A stretch of 64,000 nucleotides of DNA from Membranipora membranacea (Eukaryota; Bryozoa; Gymnolaemata; Cheilostomatida; Membraniporidae): assembly GCA_914767715.1 (NCBI GenBank), contig OU612070.1, positions 23,610,025-23,674,024 of the forward strand. Direction: 5' to 3'. The notes beneath the pieces were generated by a model. It ran no database searches and was not told where the DNA came from. It worked only from the letters and a program-made list of their open reading frames with translations. A program made the position numbers and the translations under genes. Each line of letters begins with the position of its first letter. Position 1 is the first letter of the stretch. This document shows, piece by piece, positions 35,581 to 48,757 of the stretch.

Positions 35581-38500
35581 ATGCTAAGGAGACAGATACG
35601 TGAGAGGCGGGAGTTCATTTATCGTAAATCAGAGGATGCAAGAGCTCGTAAAATAGAAGCAGAGAAAAGAAAAGCAAGGGAAGATGCTGGTCTCCACTTA
35701 GAAGACAAACTTCATCAAGGAACATATGAAGATCAAGAAAAGGCTAAATTACGTTAGTTAATAACTCTATACATAAACGGCTTGTTGACCAGTCTTGTCT
35801 TGCTCATTCCATTGGCTGTAGACTGTGCCTTCGTGAAGATTCCCCTGTCCACACCAACTAAACATCAGCAGCTGCAAGTGCAGGATATCTATCTATTGTG
35901 TCATAAAGTGTAACTGATTTCTGATGCGCCACATGGTGATGTTGGTTGTTGCAACAAGGCATGTATTGTGATGTGGCAGGATAAAATTAATGACAGGTAA
36001 TAATCGTGTGTTGTATATATAAATATAAATGATTACAGAGGTGGCTGAGGAGGCAGACTTAGAACAGATTGCTGGTAGTAGAGATGATGAGTACAGATGG
36101 GCAGGAGTTGAGGATCCTAAAATACTAATCACAACATCACACAGTCCCAGCTCTAAACTCAAAGAGTTTGCCAAGGTATAGTGCACAACTCGCAATAAAA
36201 GTAAAACAATAATAAAACAAAAATAAAAGTAAAACAATAAAAGTATTTATATATATATCCTACAGGAAATTAGGATACACCAATTATCTGCATTATCTGA
36301 AGTCCCGACATGAAAAGTTAATTTTATTTGAAATCATACTCGCTCAGTGTTTGTGCTGCAAGTGATCTTTATAAAACTGCATCAACTCATTTTAATAACG
36401 AATTGTCTGCTCAATGGCAAAGAGCAGACGACTTGCAATATTTTGTTTTGGATACTGACAAAATAGTTCATAGCTCAATGACCTAAAAATCTTGCATTGT
36501 GAGAATATTGATCCTAGCCCTGTTGTGTCGGCTACCAATCTTAAGATAGCACACTGAACAGTTACCTAGCTTAACAACACAGTATGGCAAGATATGATAA
36601 GATGCAAAAATTTATAAATGAGGAATGGCTCAAGGCCACCTAACTTAAAGACAGAACTTGGAACAATAGAACTAAAGACGTTATATCAACTTCGTTAATT
36701 TGGTCTTTGATCCTTTTCTTAGGCATGATGTATTTAATGATCTGTATGATCGGTGAGGCCTTGTCCCCTATGCTTTGCACCTTTACTTGTTGATTTAAGC
36801 ATACATATATAGCGGCACTATATATTGTGTTTTTTTGCAACAGGAAGTAAAGCTACTGTTTCCAAACTCACAGAGGATTAACAGAGGAGTTTATGAAGTA
36901 AAGCAGCTATTAGACGCCTGCAGAGCTAACGAGGTGACCGATCTGATAGTATTACATGAGAAGAGAGGTACACCTACACAAATGGTGGTAAGTGATCACA
37001 GAGTCTGCCTTTACCTGCTTAGATTTTACCTTTTAGGTACAGAGTGGGAATGTGTATGTACCTGTTCTATTCAGAGTAGGCCTTTGATAAAACTAATTGG
37101 TCCTGTTTTTGTCATGTTAGTTCCGGAAAAAACAGGGTGTAATTTTGTTGGAAGAGAAAACCTAAACTCCCGATTCTTGTCATGCTCAAAGATGATTTGA
37201 TCAAATGTGTAATGTGACATTTCAACAGTAGACCTAACAAAACTATGATAGAATGTTACAACACAGAGAATGCGTATAATCTTACTCTGTGATAACGACC
37301 AGGTTACAAGTGTGCTAGTACCTCTACTAACAATAGCTGAGTCAGAATGTATCATTGTGTCTGTATAGACAAAGGTTGACTGCTGGGAGATAACCCAGTA
37401 AGCTACTGTCTCTAAGTGTTATCTGTCCTTATTTAGTCATATACATATACATATACATATACATAGGCTACCCATGTAATGTATCAAGGGGTGCTTAGTA
37501 CCAGGTGCTACTGATGTTGAGATCTGTACCTGTGCACTTACTTTTTGACAAGTATTCTTTTATTACATAGTCTAGACTGTAACTTGTAGCTAGTGGTTGA
37601 TATGAGGATGGGTCATCTTACCACTACATGTTATGAAAAGTTTGGTCATGTTAAATAAGACAAGGAGGACTGACTAAAATGTTCAAGTGTTTTTTTATAT
37701 TGTAGGTTTCACATCTACCATTCGGGCCGACAGCTTATTTTACTCTCTCTAATGTAATACCACGTCACGATATACCCGACAGAGATAAAGTATCAGAGGC
37801 CTATCCTCATCTTATATTCCATAAATTTGACACTGTACTGGCTAAAAGGGTATGTATGGTGTACTCTACACAGAGCTGTGTGTATCCATAATGAAACGAT
37901 GTGCATAATCCCATTTACTGAGAGCCATTCAGTTTATAATCTATGTTGCAGTTCTCTGCAAAATAATTTAATTGAGAATCCTTTCAAAGTATACATCCTT
38001 GTAAAAGAAAACTATGCACAATGAAGTCGTTATTGGCTAGATTCCTTTGGTGGATCATCTTTCCAAGGTTGTCGTATTAATCAAAGCTCATTTGGATGAG
38101 ACACAACCAAGAACCTAACTTGGCATCTTATTTCCCTACATATTTCTTTAACAAACTGGTCAAGAATTGTTGAATATTGATGAATTAGGTGTTATGAGTT
38201 ATGAGGTGTTACTGGGATTTTGGCAAAATTTAACGATTGATGGAATCAATGTTTAGCGAATTTTGAATGATGTAAGTTTTCTTCTTATAATCAGTTTAAG
38301 CTATTGTTATTTTTGTTTGCTTGTTTTATAGCTGAAGAGTGTACTTATGTATTTATTCCCTGTACCCAAACCCGACAGTCGCAGAGTCATGACCTTTGCT
38401 AACGATCAGGACTTTATCTCCTTCAGGCATCATGTATATAAAAAGGTATCAGGCTCTAAAGATATCGAACTAACTGAGGTATGTTATTGACCGTTAACTG

Positions 38501-38924
38501 TGACATACATATTGTCTGACATTTTGAGTTCAGCAATTGAGGGCTGATGGATGGGGGGAGGCAAGAGTTTGTGGGTCTTGAACTAGCAAATGCAAATATG
38601 GGTTAGAAATGTTTAGATTAAGACATGGTTTCGAGTCATTTATTCAGACATTCTGGGTGACTAGGAAGGAATTTTGTTTCTGTTGATGTTCGTTGAGAGG
38701 TTATGGTCCCTTGGCATAATATGATCTCCCTATGACAATTATTTAACTGACTTGACTTTGAGTCTAAGCATGTATTGTGTTTGCAGGTTGGACCTAGATT
38801 TGAGATGAAGCCATATAAGGTAATCGCAGGTACACTGGATCAAGTCACCACAGCTAGAGTAGAATGGACTGTTAGACCTTATATGAACACTTCCTATAAG
38901 CGTAGATTCCTATCGGAGGGCTGA
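35581..38924 (+). CDS. IMP4: U3 small nucleolar ribonucleoprotein IMP4
   Basis: Six exons: 35581-35752, 36039-36175, 36844-36987, 37706-37849, 38332-38478, 38787-38924. Phases agree and give 293 residues; human IMP4 has 291. The N-terminal basic helix starts MLRRQIRERREFIYRK. The Brix domain follows: DDEYRWAGVEDPKILITTS, then AKEVKLLFPNSQRINRG, VTDLIVLHEKRGTP, SHLPFGPTAYFTL, LMYLFPVPKPD, FANDQDFISFRHH and LTEVGPRFEMKPY. IMP4 is part of the MPP10 complex of the nucleolar small-subunit processome and helps U3 snoRNA pair with pre-rRNA for 18S maturation. ATG at 35581 fits the family's first residues. Confidence 0.97.
37437..37466 (+). repeat. CATATA microsatellite
   Basis: About five copies of the 6-bp unit CATATA in an IMP4 intron. 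Confidence 0.8.
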
Positions 38925-39765
38925 AGTATGTGAAGACAACCAGCAGCATGAGACAGAGGTCAGGCTGTGGGGTTTAGTGATCGTACTATGAACTGTGAAG
39001 TTGTCGCAAGGAATAACCTGCTTATTTTGAGTCAGCAGATAAAGTGCACACATTTATATATTCATCTCATTAATATAAATAATATGACTATGAAAGCAAA
39101 GACATTATAATTCCAACAAGAAAATAAAATTGAGGATAAGCAACAAATTTAAATAATGTGTTTCCTGACTTGACCACAGGCAGGCTGCTCGTCACAAACG
39201 AAGTCATGTTATGCTCACAGAACCATTACCAATAGTGATTTGTTCAGGCTCTAATGAAACATCAAATTTAATTTGAAATACTGTAACAGTGTCATCATAA
39301 TGTTATCAGTGCCTAGTTGCTGAAGACTCTGAATAGTAAACACCATGTTGTTGAGCAGGTTTGTACGAATATTTTTATCCCAGCTCCGTATCTAGTTATC
39401 CTACTCGCATTTTAAAATCCTCTAGAAAAGAGATTTGGCGGACACCAGTAGAGTTGAGATCAGGATGGTAATAGCTGGTGCGCTGCGAGATCCAGCTCCT
39501 ACAAGAACAGGATCATAATATCGTTTCAATTGAGCAACAGTTGAGCGCTGCTTTGGATGATACCACCACAAATAATACAGGTCCCAGTGAAGGGGAAGAG
39601 ATTCCTCTTTTTTATATATGCACAGCATACCTTAACCGAGCACCAAATTTTGTGGTTTGGTTTGTTTACTTAAACTTGGTGGTGTACTAAATCATTGTCT
39701 ACAGATGGCTTGGTAAAAGCAGGTATAACACACAAATCATCACACTTCACATAATTGATACTATT
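38925..39765. other. convergent intergenic region IMP4 / Reeler gene
   Basis: Two genes point at each other across about 840 bp. AATAAA at 39123-39128, roughly 200 bp past the IMP4 stop, is its likely polyadenylation signal. A 70-residue open frame at 39478-39690 has no splice support and is not called. Confidence 0.5.
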
Positions 39766-41717
39766 CTAGACAGACACAACAAACCCATTGACCTGGAAAG
39801 TTGACCCACAACCTTGATGGTTAGAACTAATTATCAGGACATAGGATAGAGGAGATCGGGACATAGGATCGAGGAGATCGGGACATAGGATCGAGGAGAT
39901 CGGGACATAGGATCGAGGATAAGGACATAGGGGAAGGACTACATCCAACACCGATGTTCTCTCACCCCTAGTGGTGGTTGGTTGTGCTGTAGTGGTGGTC
40001 ATATTGGTGTTCGGTTGCACTGAAGTGGTGGTCATATTGGTTATCTTACCTGGGATATCTGAAGATTTGATATCGATCCAGTAAATATCATGTGATTGTG
40101 CCACGGCTCCCCTGTAATACAGGTCGCCAATGTTAGATGACACCGGCAGAAACATTCATCACAATATATATTATACACTTATAGCGATAATGCTCGAGAA
40201 ACGCTAGGCATGCAAGCAGTCATTGCAGATCTTAAGTAAGAACTTGTTATGTTGAGAGGGGAGGGGGGTAAACAAAAGTGTTGGCTCTAATAAAAAGTTA
40301 CCATCTTCCGAAAACAATGCGGGGCTAGAAATAAGAGACTTATTCTTAGTTGACTTACTTAAAGTAGATATCACCTGGGTTAACTCCATCAGCTGGTGCA
40401 GACCAAACGAACATCAGGTCCTGTTTATCAGCAGGACTTGTGTGTGTCACTGACATTGGAGTGGTACCACTGGGGAAATAAACCACAGACTTGTTGATGT
40501 TTGACAGCCTTATATCACACACATGACATCAACCAACATTTCCCGAAATACTAAAGATGTGTAATTAGAACCCTGTAGAATTATGAAATTCAAACTGCAC
40601 TTGATTAACAGTGCTGAGATAACCTTGCAAATCTAAAAAAACAGTGTAAGCTGGTTAATTCAGACTTTATAATTGAGTACTGTTGTTATTTCAGGCAAGG
40701 AAAATTGCTCCCTTCAACCAGATCTCAATGCATTCTATTGTTATGTCACTTTATTCGGACTCTGCTTAATTAGGACAGATTTTTGTGGTCTCCAGAGGTT
40801 TGAATTTAGTGAACTGCACTGTAGTTTAAAAGACTGATAATACCCACTCATCTGCTGTGCATGGGGATCGCTGTGTTCCTGTTGGCATATGGTCTTTGCT
40901 GAAAGATCCTAATCCATTGCCAGCCTTGTACAATGCTTGGAGAATAAATCCATTAATGGTACCACCACTAATTGTCACTGTAACATCAAATCAAGAAAAT
41001 AGTGCCACAGAAAGGTAGGAAGTGTGTAAGATGGACAGAAATTAGAGACCATAAATAGTTGTGTGCTCTTGGCACCTGAGACAGCAACTCCAGTATTATA
41101 TTTCATTCCCAAGCTTTGTTCGGGGGGGGGGGAACAAACCCCCACAAACAAAGCTTGTCAATACAGGGCTAAAATAATATGAAGAATTTAACAACCTACC
41201 GTTCAGAGTAGATCCAGGGGCCCATTTCAGGTCTCCTCCGTTTGCAGGTGTCACCGTAATCTTATAGGGTGAGGGGGTAGTTTGAGGTGATGTATTTGCA
41301 TGCATAGGTGCTAGCTTAGCACAGGCCTGGACAGGTGCCCCTGTAGAGAAACTCCATGAGCCAGTGACAAGAGAGAGTACCACGCATACACTTACTGCGA
41401 CCTGAGTATGACATTATACATGCTTGAATATTTCAATTGACTGATTGAACTATGCTTTCTTCGTTTTTGATTAATTTCTTGTTACTAAAAATAATGTTTT
41501 TAAGTTAGTTTTAAATAGTTTTTAAGCATGCACATTTTGACTCATTTAATTTCTGGAGGTATTAAACTATTAAAGCATTAACATCGTTTGTGATTGAATC
41601 TTATATTTCAAACATGTCTAAATAGACATTGGGTTAGCGACAATGAACATAATTTAAATATCACTATTTTATAAAAAGTTTGATAGGGCTATGATAGATT
41701 TGGCAGCTCACCTTCAT
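39766..41717 (-). CDS. secreted Reeler-domain protein
   Basis: Exons, highest coordinate first: 41717-41712, 41401-41200, 40977-40848, 40469-40359, 40111-39766. Phases agree and give about 264 residues. The first exon codes only Met-Lys and joins a hydrophobic signal peptide (VAVSVCVVLSLVTGS). The Reeler domain follows: GAPVQACAKLAPMHA, SPQTTPSPYKITVTP, WAPGSTLNGVTISGG, GFILQALYKAGNGLGSF, then CTADDGTTPMSVTHTSP and LMFVWSAPADG. This is the domain of reelin's N-terminus, ferric-chelate reductase 1 and small insect defence proteins; many solo-Reeler proteins are secreted and linked to immunity, but the role here is unknown. The tail is a Thr-rich (TTTSVQPNTNMTTTT) linker followed by sequence encoded by a 22-bp tandem repeat. 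The last exon is read straight to the stop; an internal donor-like site after DIPG could shorten it. Confidence 0.75.
39835..39930 (-). repeat. 22-bp minisatellite in the Reeler gene's last exon
   Basis: About four copies of a 22-bp unit (GAGGAGATCGGGACATAGGATC on the plus strand, one block truncated). Because 22 is not a multiple of three, each copy is read in a different frame, cycling every three units, yet the frame stays open. Confidence 0.75.
40642..40821 (+). mobile_element. short pogo/Tigger-like repeat, copy 2
   Basis: It begins CAGTGTAAGCTGGTTAATTC and ends with the inverted form ...GAATTTAGTGAACTGCACTG. It shares its interior with 7784-7897. It lies in the Reeler gene intron, ending 26 bp from an exon edge. 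Confidence 0.55.
41103..41172. mobile_element. TAGCCTGTC-family MITE, damaged copy
   Basis: CAAGCTTTGTTCGGGGG and CAAACAAAGCTTGTCAATACAGGGCTA face each other around a G/C homopolymer core, as in the copy at 20692-20822. The left end is worn and no TSD is evident. It is in a Reeler gene intron. Confidence 0.5.
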
Positions 41718-42975
41718 TATTGCTGATTCAGTAGTGATTTAAGTGAATATGTGACACAGAATGAATCTGTGATTTAGAGTTTCAAATTTGACGAGGATTT
41801 TATCTGCAGGGGGCGTGGTAAGACTACGTTAAGTCACAATTAATGATTATATCACAAGACCTCACACTACTATCTTATCTTAATTCAAATATTCGTTGTT
41901 AGTTTTGACCGCAAGGTCAGTCTCATGATATCAATTGGGTACAGATGAACCAGATATAGCACAAATACATCTTAATGATGTCACCATAGTTGCATGGATT
42001 GAACTCCGCTTCAATCTGTCATCCTATCAAACAGACAGTCATATGACACAGGAAAAGTGGTCATTCAAAACTAAACTTCAGCCAATTGATAAGTAAAATC
42101 ATTACTGTAAGGGCGGCCGATTTTATGACTGCGCCAATTTGCTGAAAAATACTATAACACTGTATTACTTAGATGTTATCTTGGTCAACTTTTGACCATG
42201 CATGTTTTGGTCCAGAGTGTTACTCTTATCACAAAGAGGCCTTACGCAAAGTACTGCATTAACATTATCAAGCTGTCACAAGTCACGTAGGGATAAGATA
42301 AATCACAATGAAATGAAATCAGATATGGTGCATTATGTACCTCTCAGTTCCTAAGGACTGCTGCATCAAACAATTTTAAAAACCATGGAGAAATTTTAAG
42401 GTTTGAATAGTATGGTAACTTGCTTGTCTTGCCTATATGAGTGCCAATTCAACTGTTTTAAAGCCCGACAAAAACAAGACTAGTTCAGGTAGGCAGATTT
42501 GTTTACCCTTTGGAACAGGAATATATCTCGGGGAGTCAGGGATGTCCTTTATGATCTAAAACGATTGATTTGTTAATATCCTGAAACAAATTCGCTTGCA
42601 CTGAGACATTTTTATCTCAATTATATTTACCTAAAATATAATAACGCAATAGGGAGGGTCAGGCGCTCTACTCTCATAAGTGAAGGAGACTCTTATCTTT
42701 CGGCTGTCAACTGTCATATATATTGGACTCTTCTATACAGGCAAACATTAACAATATGAGCACCTTTGTCATATAATCGTTACAAAACAAAAGTCATTTT
42801 ACAAAATAAAAAGTGATTTATTAAATATCCTGTTGTCAGCTTTGACAACAAGTCATAGTTATTGCCATGAGACGGAAGCAAAGATTAGGTATGTAGGGGA
42901 CTATAAATACAAATCTTCACATAATGATGATGTCAGCAAGATTTGATGTAAGGAAATCATGTGATGATAAGTCCA
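41718..42975. other. intergenic DNA between the Reeler gene and TDP1
   Basis: Upstream of the Reeler start and downstream of the TDP1 stop. TTTATT at 42817-42822 (AATAAA on the minus strand) lies about 155 bp past the TDP1 stop and is a likely polyadenylation signal. No repeat with clear ends was found. Confidence 0.5.
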
Positions 42976-45900
42976 CTACCTCCAATAATCACCCACACTA
43001 TCAGCCCTGTCTGTATACTTCTTATCTACGAGCCAGGGCTCATCTACAAACAGGCATAATTTATGCTCAGATTCCTAAAGGGGTGTTAATCATGCAGTAA
43101 CTCTCGTCTGCATTAAAATGACCTAGATGAAATTTGATCCATTTTGCCAGCATCGGAGATTGGGGCAACTTTTTTTGCTCATATGATGATAGAATGTCAA
43201 AACCAAGAGATTCATTAAAAAAAGTAGCAAAGAGGAATAGTCTGGTTCTGTAAAATTGGAAGAAACAACAGCTAGTATATGCAGTTATATAACCATGCGA
43301 CATTTTATTTCACCTTATATATACAGTCTCACTGTGAGATGGTAGATATCTAAAAATGGTAGCCTTGGTATGATTGTCCTGCGTTTGACACGTGCCCTAT
43401 GTTTACAATACCAAACATGACTAGGCGTGAGCAAGATTATCATTGTATCACATAAGTGAAATATAAAAAGCTTTACACACCTGAAGCAGAATAAGGGGTG
43501 AGCGGCAGGTCAAAAGGCAGAGGAAAAGATCTTTCATCGCTGAAACTGGCATCACACACAAACTTGTCAAGTTTATACATCTACAACAGTGAATGATGAT
43601 TAAATAGCAACATAGCTCAGTAGCAGTGTGATAATTTCGTGAGCAGATTTTACAATGCTTGTTACCTTAAAAATTAGGCAAACTTTGTGAAGCATATTCT
43701 GTTGGCGATGTGGCCTTAACCCTGCATCATAAACTGAATGACCTCATGCTCACAGTTCATTTGCTACCTTTAATACCATTCTATGCGATAAAACCTCCAC
43801 TCTTCTTGGCATGTTTTGTTGCCTTGTTTTGATTATGAATTGCTCGGACTTTAGTGGTATTGCTCTCAATCTGTAACATCTAATAAAAACAATTAACGGG
43901 TAAATCCAGGTTGAAATCATCTCACAGTTAACCATGTAAAGATCCTAGTGACCATGGGTATTGAAAGTCATTTTGAATAGATACAGCCTGATGAATTTTA
44001 CCTTTGGTAGGAAAAGAACTCCGAGCTCATATGATCTGATCATGAGCTGAGATTCCTGCTTCTCTAGAGCACCCCACGCTGCCTTAGATAAATTTGAGCT
44101 GCAAAAAAAAAAATTTTTTATAGTTGTGCCCACAAAGTTCATGGTGATGAGTAGCAATATAGACTATCAATTAATGGAAGATTGTTGTCATGTCTTGGAA
44201 AATAAAGTACGATAAATTTAAAGATGTAAAACAAATTTTATAGTATATAAATGTAGTTTACTCTCGGAGTTATTCAGTATTCGGATTTAGTCATAAGATA
44301 ATTTACCTTGTCATGAGAAACCAGGGTATACTCTTGTGATCTGGTGAGATCCTCAGATAAGTTTTTATATGAGGCGATGCTTCACTTCTTCCTCGTGTCT
44401 CACTCTTCCACTGGCTAAATAATAACACCTCATCACATTTCATAATGTATCGAACCATTATCAGTATCAATCTCTACATGAACCTTCATGCCATTATCTA
44501 GTCTGTTTCGCATCAACAAAACCCTCTCAAGTCAAGCTGACCATAATCATAAAATATAAATAAATAGAAAATATATATGTGAAATCTGGAGTAATCCTCC
44601 CAGCATCAATGAGAGCATAACTCTGAGTTGACATAACATTAATTAATGACCCTAATTATATCTTAGATCTGATAATCTATTATGTCTGTAAATATTCATA
44701 ATAATCAGGCCAATTCTGCCTAATTGAAACACTTTGTCGCAGCTTTATAAAATTCTTTGTTTGGCAAATTGAGACCAGAGGCAAGGAAATGAATTGGGTT
44801 GTTTCCTCGTAAATGTATTGCACATTATCTTAATCTTACAGCACTGATGTTGCAACGACTCTAATTATTTACGTAAAAGATACATACTGGAATAATGATT
44901 TGATGTAAGGCTGTTTATTATAAGTCTGCTGAGTAAATGGAAGACTCCCTCCCGCCTGGTATCCTTCCAATGATGTCCTGACATTCTCTACTGTGGGATA
45001 AATCTGAAATAAAAATTAAATTTATCCACCAAACAATACAATACCATTATTACCCGAGAAACAACTTTCTTTAACGACCCAATACTGCAGTTGGTGCAAA
45101 ATAGAACATATGTGGATCTTTCAATTGAATATAGCCGAAATCGCAATCTGATCACTCATTGATGGAACTTTATTCATTCAGAGTGAGCAATTTGGGAATG
45201 AATTTGTCTAATTGAAAGTCCAAGTCAGCGATGGTGATAAGTTGATATGTAAACCATCGCTCATTATAATTGAAAGACCCCCCCCCCCTCTGGATTGATT
45301 GTCATCACACAAAACAAGGAATAAATCTCTCAATACCTAACATCGCAAGGACTACTAATGGTGTGAGTATATTTCGTATGGTCATATATCGAAATTTGAC
45401 ATAACAACGGTAAGATTAACTCTCATGTCGTTTACTCATACCAGTTTGATGTCGGGTTTCCTACCAGTCACCACTGCTCCCTTAGTTGTCGAGAGGCTGG
45501 TAAGAAACTCTCCTGTCAGCCAGTTAGAAGCGCTGGATCCGAGGCTACCAATACTGGAGAACTGTCCAATCACAGGCCAGCCTGTACAATCTGTAGCACT
45601 AGGACCATGTTGCCTCAAAACCTAGAAAGTATATGATATGAGTAGACGCCTCATGGAACTATTGATGGAACAATAAATTATTTTGTTTCTGGATTTTGCA
45701 AATTGGGGAAGGAGGCGCAATAATGATCTGCTGAATCTACCAATGATCCAGAGACACCAAAACCACATCAAATATAAATATAATATTTTATAGAATGAGA
45801 AATATGAAAAAAATGATTGTAATATAAATCAGTTGTGCGAAAAGATTTACCTTTCTCATCTTCAAATGACCAAATGATGATTTCTTGTCTCCTATATGTC

Positions 45901-48325
45901 TGCCTGGTACACTACTAATCAAAAATACTCTGCAAAATATAAACAGGCAATATGATAGCAGCTCACTCTCCCATTGATCTATTGAGCTCCTTTGTGAGTT
46001 TTTTCCACTTTGGTTTGCAATATCAGGGCATGAAATGTTGGGAAAATTATACTTCATTTTATACACTACATGGTCGTAATCATAATGCTGCGATTTTCTA
46101 GGTGACTGATGACTGGAGTTAGGTGAGATTGGGGCATAACATATGAATACTCTTTCATTACATGAATGAAACAGACATGAAATGAAGAAATTCATATAAA
46201 CATATGTATATACAAAACATTTATGTGTCAATGGGTTTCCAAAAAGTTAGAGTCAGTCTGATAAAACCTGTTTGAGTTTAACCAGACCAAAGCGAGATCT
46301 CTTACTTGCACTTCGACATGTCGTGTTGTTTGATGATCTCCACCCATTCATTGAGAAGTTTGGATTTATAAGCAGTCAAGTATTCAATGAGATCAGCTTT
46401 GAAGCCCGTTTCAGAATCAGCCTCTCCTGAAAGAATGATGAGTACAATACTACATAACTGATGACAAACTTAACCTTTAAACTCACCTCAAAGTTAGTCA
46501 AGTGCTGCTGCTTAAATTATTTTGAAAAAGAAAAGAAAAATATACAAAATATAGAAGCACACAGTCCACTGTACAACATACAGGCCTTCAGCTTAAAACC
46601 ATGAGTCAAGTGCAGATTGGAGGCCTTTCCAGTACAACCGAGCGAGCATAAAATTGAGTTAAAGCACAGGATAAAATTCTTTGTAAATTCATACTGCCGC
46701 ACATGTTCAGATAACCACTGTGTTTATTAGACTAAGATATTATTATATATATACTGATATACACCTTTAGGACACAGTGGGCTACACCACAAAGCTTGTG
46801 ATTTCTGGAACCAGTCTAAAGGTACGAGATTAGCTGTAGTTATCATTATTCTTATACCAGTTTTGTATCTCAGAATGATCATCTTGGTATGGTGAACCCC
46901 ATACATTATATCTAACTTTGCCTGTAATAAATACAATACGTATACAAAAGAATACATACATATAATAACAAATACAATACATACAAGACAGCTCAATACA
47001 CTCTCCGCAGTGGGTACTGTGAACCTCAGTGTTTCAAATTATCTTGGGCAGGGACGTTATACTTCATATAATCATTTCTACAGGTATGCATTTCTAACCA
47101 TACAATTTGTGTATGATACAGTTGCATGGTTAACCAAGTACTTCGTAGAACTAATAAAATAACATCTCTTGTAGGGAGGTAAATAGCTCAACACAGATTA
47201 TTTACCTGCACTATTTTGATATTAGTATAATTGCCCCTCTGCTCCAGTAGATCGATTCTGGCCTCACCCTTAAGCCCCTCTACTAATGTCATAGGTTTAA
47301 ATCTGTCAGCTGCTTTATACTGCTGACGAATCCACTCTATGTCAAACATGTAACTAAACTAAAACCATCAATCAAATATCATTATATGTGCAGTTACTAC
47401 TAATCTGTCACTAGAAATTTGCTAATCAATGAAAATTTTTGGTAGCCCACTGACATTGGGATAGGATTGTCAATATGCACATAAATATTTTGGATAGAGC
47501 TTGATTCATTCATGTAATATGAATATGACCTCTATTTCTGATTTGAGGACTTTGGTGTGATCACTTTATTCATACATAACACAATATCTAACAATTATGT
47601 GAGGCTCAGTGGACCTTTCAAATTTTGCTACAATAATTGCATTGAATACAAAACAAACATTCAACTGATTGAAACTTACCACACATGAATCTATGAGTTC
47701 AGCACTGGTACCGTTTATAACATCTACAACATAGTGATTGGCAAAGTACAGCAACATGTGACATTAATTAATGATACGTTGTATTTGCCAACATCACTTA
47801 GTTTATGACAATTTTACCAGTCAAAGGTTGAATCTTCAAGTATGTAGAACTGAAAAGCATTCAAATCACAAGTTCAATATACAAAACAGCTTAGTAAAAA
47901 CTAAATTAAACGTTTATAGACCCGTCAAATAACGAGTCTACTGAGGACTTACTATGCAGAGACAAGGCAGAACCCTGGTTGTATGAGCTGTGAATGCCCC
48001 GATGTACGTATGTCATGTAGTAGAAATACTTAGTTGTTCTTTCTCCGAGATTCACCTGAGCTACCGGACACATCTCACCACCTTCTGCACTTCTAACAGA
48101 AGATGAACTGGCAGATTTATTGGCACCTTTAGTATCCAATTGTGACGGAGCACTGGTGAGCTTTGATCTTTTCTTGACAGATTCATCGTCATTTAATGGA
48201 CGCTTTGTTCCAGACCCTGCTAAAAACATATCAGATGCAATAATAGACGGTTTTCTGAGGTCTGATTTAGGCCTCAATTCAGAGTTGTCTTCTCTCCAGT
48301 TTGGTACTTTTAACCCACGCCGCAT
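42976..48325 (-). CDS. TDP1: tyrosyl-DNA phosphodiesterase 1
   Basis: Twelve coding exons, highest coordinate first: 48325-47953, 47723-47680, 47358-47206, 46921-46765, 46426-46306, 45929-45851, 45621-45442, 45003-44888, 44414-44307, 44098-44002, 43580-43481, 43043-42976. All phases fit and give 531 residues. Both HKN half-sites of the phospholipase D superfamily are present: H201-x-K203 in YGVHHTKM with N221 in TTANL, and H423-x-K425 in SPHIKTYL with N446 in [10 protein letters not shown]. Other landmarks are [36 protein letters not shown] and [15 protein letters not shown]1 hydrolyses the 3'-phosphotyrosyl bond of stalled topoisomerase I and cleans other 3' ends. The N-terminus (about 75 residues, Lys/Ser-rich with KKRSK) is shorter than in vertebrates. 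A strong acceptor (ccctcttttcag) lies just upstream of ATG 48325, so at least one further 5' exon exists and could extend the protein. Confidence 0.95.
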
Positions 48326-48757
48326 AGGAAAAACGTGCTGAAAAGAGGGTTATTTTGAAAACCGCTTACAATAGGATAAAAATTATTTTTGATTCAGAAT
48401 CTGCAACATTGAAAACTCTTATGGACATAGTTTGGGAAATAATTTTAGAATTTGGATAGTCAATTATAGCATTTTCTGCCTGTTTTGCGGACAATTTGGC
48501 AGAATTTTTCACGAGTTTCGTCACTAAAATTAAGGTTTATCAACATTCAAGCCTCCAATGATTTGGTAACCCTGTCTCACAGGGTTTTCAATGGTGCAGA
48601 CTCTGAATCAAAAATCATTTTTACCCTAACATAAGCGGTTTTCAAGATAACCCTCTTTCAGCAGGTTTTTCCTATGCGGCGTGGGTTAAAAGTACCAAAC
48701 TGGAGAGAGGACAACTCCGAATTGAGGCATAATTAAGAGCTCAGAAAACTGTCTATA
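48243..48757. repeat. inverted duplication that copies part of TDP1 exon 1
   Basis: Left arm 48243-48420 and right arm 48582-48757 are inverted copies, roughly 90 percent alike by eye, separated by about 160 bp. The left arm holds the TDP1 start codon, the acceptor before it and about the first 28 codons. The right arm repeats the acceptor, ATGCGGCGTGGGTTAAAAG and following codons on the plus strand. The right copy has base changes and a small indel near GAGGCATAATTAAGAG that puts a stop in frame. Confidence 0.75.

Noticed and set aside
35893-36237. Minus-strand 114-residue open frame
   Set aside because: Antisense to IMP4 exon 2 and its introns; hydrophobic composition comes from AT-rich DNA.
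45436-45625. Plus-strand 66-residue open frame
   Set aside because: It is the antisense shadow of TDP1 exon 45621-45442.
47906-47952. Read-through of TDP1 exon 1 to a stop at 47906
   Set aside because: A GTAAGT donor at 47952 joins in phase to 47723-47680 and restores the family alignment ([10 protein letters not shown] then [20 protein letters not shown]).
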